Origin: Verrucomicrobia subdivision 3 bacterium UBA693
GTDB lineage: Bacteria > Verrucomicrobiota > Verrucomicrobiia > Limisphaerales > UBA8199
Direction of reading: 5' to 3'
NCBI GenBank assembly: GCA_002298785.1
Contig: DBMR01000085.1
Location: forward strand, 1-46,775
Length of the DNA stretch: 46,775 nucleotides
In this document: positions 44,991-46,775 of the stretch, piece by piece
How the letters are laid out: each line of letters begins with the position of its first letter
How positions within the stretch are numbered: the stretch's first letter is position 1
Position numbers and translations under genes: made by a program
Notes under the pieces: generated by a model
Told to the model about the DNA's origin: nothing
Databases searched by the model: none
Seen by the model: the letters and a program-made list of their open reading frames with translations, nothing else

Positions 44991-45710
44991 AACCTGCCTT
45001 TCCTGGTTAATGCGTCGCTTACCCTGCCTGACGATAACGGCCCCCAGGGCACGGCTTTCCCTCGAGAGTCCGTCCGGATTTTGGTTTTGGGAAACCGCCA
45101 GTGCCGTTGCTGGCGGCTAAACTCCAGAAACTGGAGCAAGTGAAAGCAAGAGGTGCGAGTTTCGGGAGGCGCGCCTGGACCATGCCCTGGGGCGTTGGCA
45201 TAAAAGCGCAGCAAATCTCCCTGATACAGCGGCGGACACATCCTCTCTTCCCCCTGCGCCTCGTTTCAAATTCCGCTAACACCCTCATCCTCACACCCCT
45301 GCGCCCAATGCCTGAAAGCTGGTGTTCCCCAGGCACGTTTATCGGGAACAAAAAATCATTTCACCAATCTTTACATTTGTCAAGAACTAAATAAGGCCAA
45401 CTAAGGCTGCGGCGGCCCGCAAGACATCCATTTGTCATGTCACCCTTTATGGCGTGACACAGGCTGTCCTTGGCGCGACAAAACGTGTGCAAGATGGCTG
45501 GAACCCGATGGGTGACCCCGTTGGAAAGGACGGATCTCGAAACCAGAACACCCCGGTCAGGCACGGCGGGAAGGGGGCACACCCTGAAAAAGCCGTCCCA
45601 CCGTCCCAAGGCCGTAAACACTGGGCGATCTTGATGTTTTACCCGTCCCAGAACCGCTTCAGACTGCATCTCCAGCCATGCGTCCACGATTATCCTGAGA
45701 AGATAAAACC
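44991..45710. other. 720-bp stretch without a recognisable gene
   Basis: Short open frames occur on both strands, but none has a family-like composition, a ribosome binding site or a sensible start. The one visible element is an interrupted inverted repeat TGTCAC/GTGACA at 45438-45459 in a locally AT-richer part. The region probably contains the promoter of the leftward secreted-protein gene and spacer DNA before the repeat array. Confidence 0.5.
45438..45459. promoter_or_regulatory. Interrupted inverted repeat TGTCAC-N10-GTGACA
   Basis: Two perfect 6-bp arms separated by 10 bp lie in a gene-poor stretch. The motif resembles CRP/FNR-type half-sites (TGTCA/TGACA) only loosely and is far from any start codon, so its meaning is uncertain. 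Confidence 0.25.
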
Positions 45711-46775
45711 CCGGAGCGCGGACGTCCGCGTCCGCTTACATCGTTCGGAGGACGGCCACGGTTAACCCCCGCTGGGGCGTGGAGGCGAATTCATGGGTGC
45801 GTTGGCCTCGCGTTCGTACCTGCAAAAGCGAGCTTGGAACCTCGCGGTCCGCCCGTGAACTGAGTTTGGACAGGATGACCAGGATTTGCAGGATCGGACG
45901 AAAGCAGTCGGAGGCCGGCAAAGCGGGTATTTCACCCGGAACCAGCACCGCCCGCTTTTTGTCCAACCGCTTGGGTTATGGGGTAGATATCACCGAACTC
46001 GCCACCTATGCCTACAACGCCGCCGCTAATAAAGTCCCGGAGCGCGGACGTCCGCGTCCGCTTACATCGTTCGGAGGATGGCCACGGTTAACCCCCGCTG
46101 GGGCTTGGAGGCGAATTCATGGGTGCGTTGGCCTCGCGTTCGTACCTGCAAAAGCGAGCTTGGAACCTCGCGGTCCGCCCGTGAACTGAGTTTGGACAGG
46201 ATGACCAGGATTTGCAGGATCGGACGAAAGCAGCCGAAGCCGGCAAAGCGGGTATTTCACCCGGAACCAGCACCGCCCGCTTCTTGTCCAACCGCTTGGG
46301 TTATGGGGTAGGGATCACCGAACCCACCACCTATGCCTACAACGCCGCCGCTAATAAAGTCCCGGAGCGCGGACGTCCACGTCCGCTTACATCGTTCGGA
46401 GGACCGCCACGGTTAACCCTCGCGGGGGGGCTTGGCGGCGAATTCATGGGTGCGTTGGCCTCGCGTTCGTACCTGCAAAAGCGAGCTTGGAACCTCGCGG
46501 TCCGACCGTGAACTGAGTTTGGACAGGATGACCAGGATTTGCAGGATCGGGCGAAAGCAGTTGGAGGCCGGCAATGCGGGTATTTCACCCGGAACCAGCA
46601 CCGCCCGCTTCTTGTCCAACCGCTTGGGTTATGGGGTAGGGATCACCGAACCCACCACCTATGCCTACAACGCCGCCGCTAATAAAGCCCCGGAGCGCGG
46701 ACGTCCACGTCCGCTTACATCGTTCGGAGGATGGCCACGGTTAACCCTCGCGACGTGGCGGCGAATTCATGGGTG
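45711..46775. repeat. Tandem array of ~326-bp units (three full, one cut by window end)
   Basis: Units start at about 45711, 46037, 46362 and 46690, spaced 326, 325 and 328 bp, and are nearly identical. Each starts CCGGAGCGCGGACGT, holds the hairpin GCGGACGT-CC-ACGTCCGC (or GCGGACG-TCCG-CGTCCGC), an ACATCGTTCGGAGG block, an EcoRI-type GAATTC followed by ATGGGTGCG, a run of three CAGGAT motifs, and a GCCTACAACGCCGCC block. Differences cluster in one ~20-bp stretch (GCTGGGGCGTGG versus GCGACGTGGC). Translated frames are interrupted differently in each unit, so it is not an ordinary coding repeat. The array continues beyond the window. Confidence 0.88.

Noticed and set aside
45361..45687. 108-codon minus-strand frame in the gene-poor stretch
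   Set aside because: No ribosome binding site, no hydrophobic or domain pattern and no neighbour relationship; cannot be told from a chance frame.
45900..46050. Remnant of an RHS/YD-repeat gene in the 326-bp units
   Set aside because: One frame reads TYAYNAAANK, loosely like YD repeats, but the rest of each unit is frame-interrupted and lacks further YD motifs. Too little to call a pseudogene.
45711..46775. CRISPR array
   Set aside because: Units are about 326 bp, nearly identical throughout and without short unique spacers, and no cas gene is present.

Overview
The window looks like chromosomal DNA of a GC-rich, free-living member of the Verrucomicrobiota, probably near the Pedosphaera/Limisphaerales branch. 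This is inferred from the gene set, not from a marker tree. The pointers are large secreted LamG/Ig-like proteins, stand-alone prepilin-like proteins with the FTLIELLVVIAIIAIL leader, a sulfatase, a Tat-exported Gfo/Idh/MocA protein, a giant CotH/lamin-tail protein, and many genes without a clear Shine-Dalgarno site. I see no phage, plasmid or IS module.

Layout. 0.1-4.4 kb (+): an MFS transporter, a ROK-type kinase, a PIG-L deacetylase and a guanine-deaminase-like enzyme; the first three look like uptake and processing of an acetylated sugar. 4.5-6.4 kb (+): a DnaJ-like co-chaperone with half a zinc finger, and an SDR oxidoreductase. 6.5-7.3 kb (-): a prepilin-like protein. 7.7-9.3 kb (+): a BchE-like B12/radical-SAM protein behind a perfect palindrome. 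9.3-13.7 kb: a TPR-sulfotransferase facing away from cysD-cysNC, which together form a compact sulfate-activation and sulfation unit. 13.8-21.0 kb: two divergent giant LamG/Ig secreted proteins; the leftward one has an in-frame TGA inside its signal peptide. 21.2-22.4 kb: a small membrane protein, a lipoprotein and a 40-residue basic protein.

22.4-23.6 kb holds no credible protein gene. It has its own promoter-like element, at least a dozen perfect or near-perfect hairpins, and a terminator. I read it as a large (about 860 nt) structured RNA that I cannot assign to a known family; it is the best candidate for something undescribed. 23.7-31.5 kb: a 2585-residue secreted protein with a CotH kinase domain, a beta-helix and seven lamin-tail domains. 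31.5-37.0 kb: a sulfatase (-), a GT2 glycosyltransferase (+), rpsT (-), a Tat-exported oxidoreductase (+) and two Hsp20 genes (+). 37.1-39.7 kb (-): batD-batE without the rest of a Bat operon. 39.8-42.5 kb (+): an AEC-type permease and a DUF2330-like membrane protein. 42.6-45.0 kb (-): a second prepilin-like protein and a secreted protein, separated by a ~50-bp REP-like array. 45.7 kb to the window end: a tandem array of ~326-bp units that carries the same hairpin as the 50-bp array and runs off the window.

Functional threads: sulfated glycan metabolism (sulfate activation, sulfotransferase, sulfatase, glycosyltransferase, carbohydrate-binding LamG proteins) and cell-surface architecture (LamG/Ig, CotH/LTD, prepilin-like proteins). 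Three of the largest secreted proteins end in a similar short C-terminal module finishing in (F/L)YR(V/L).
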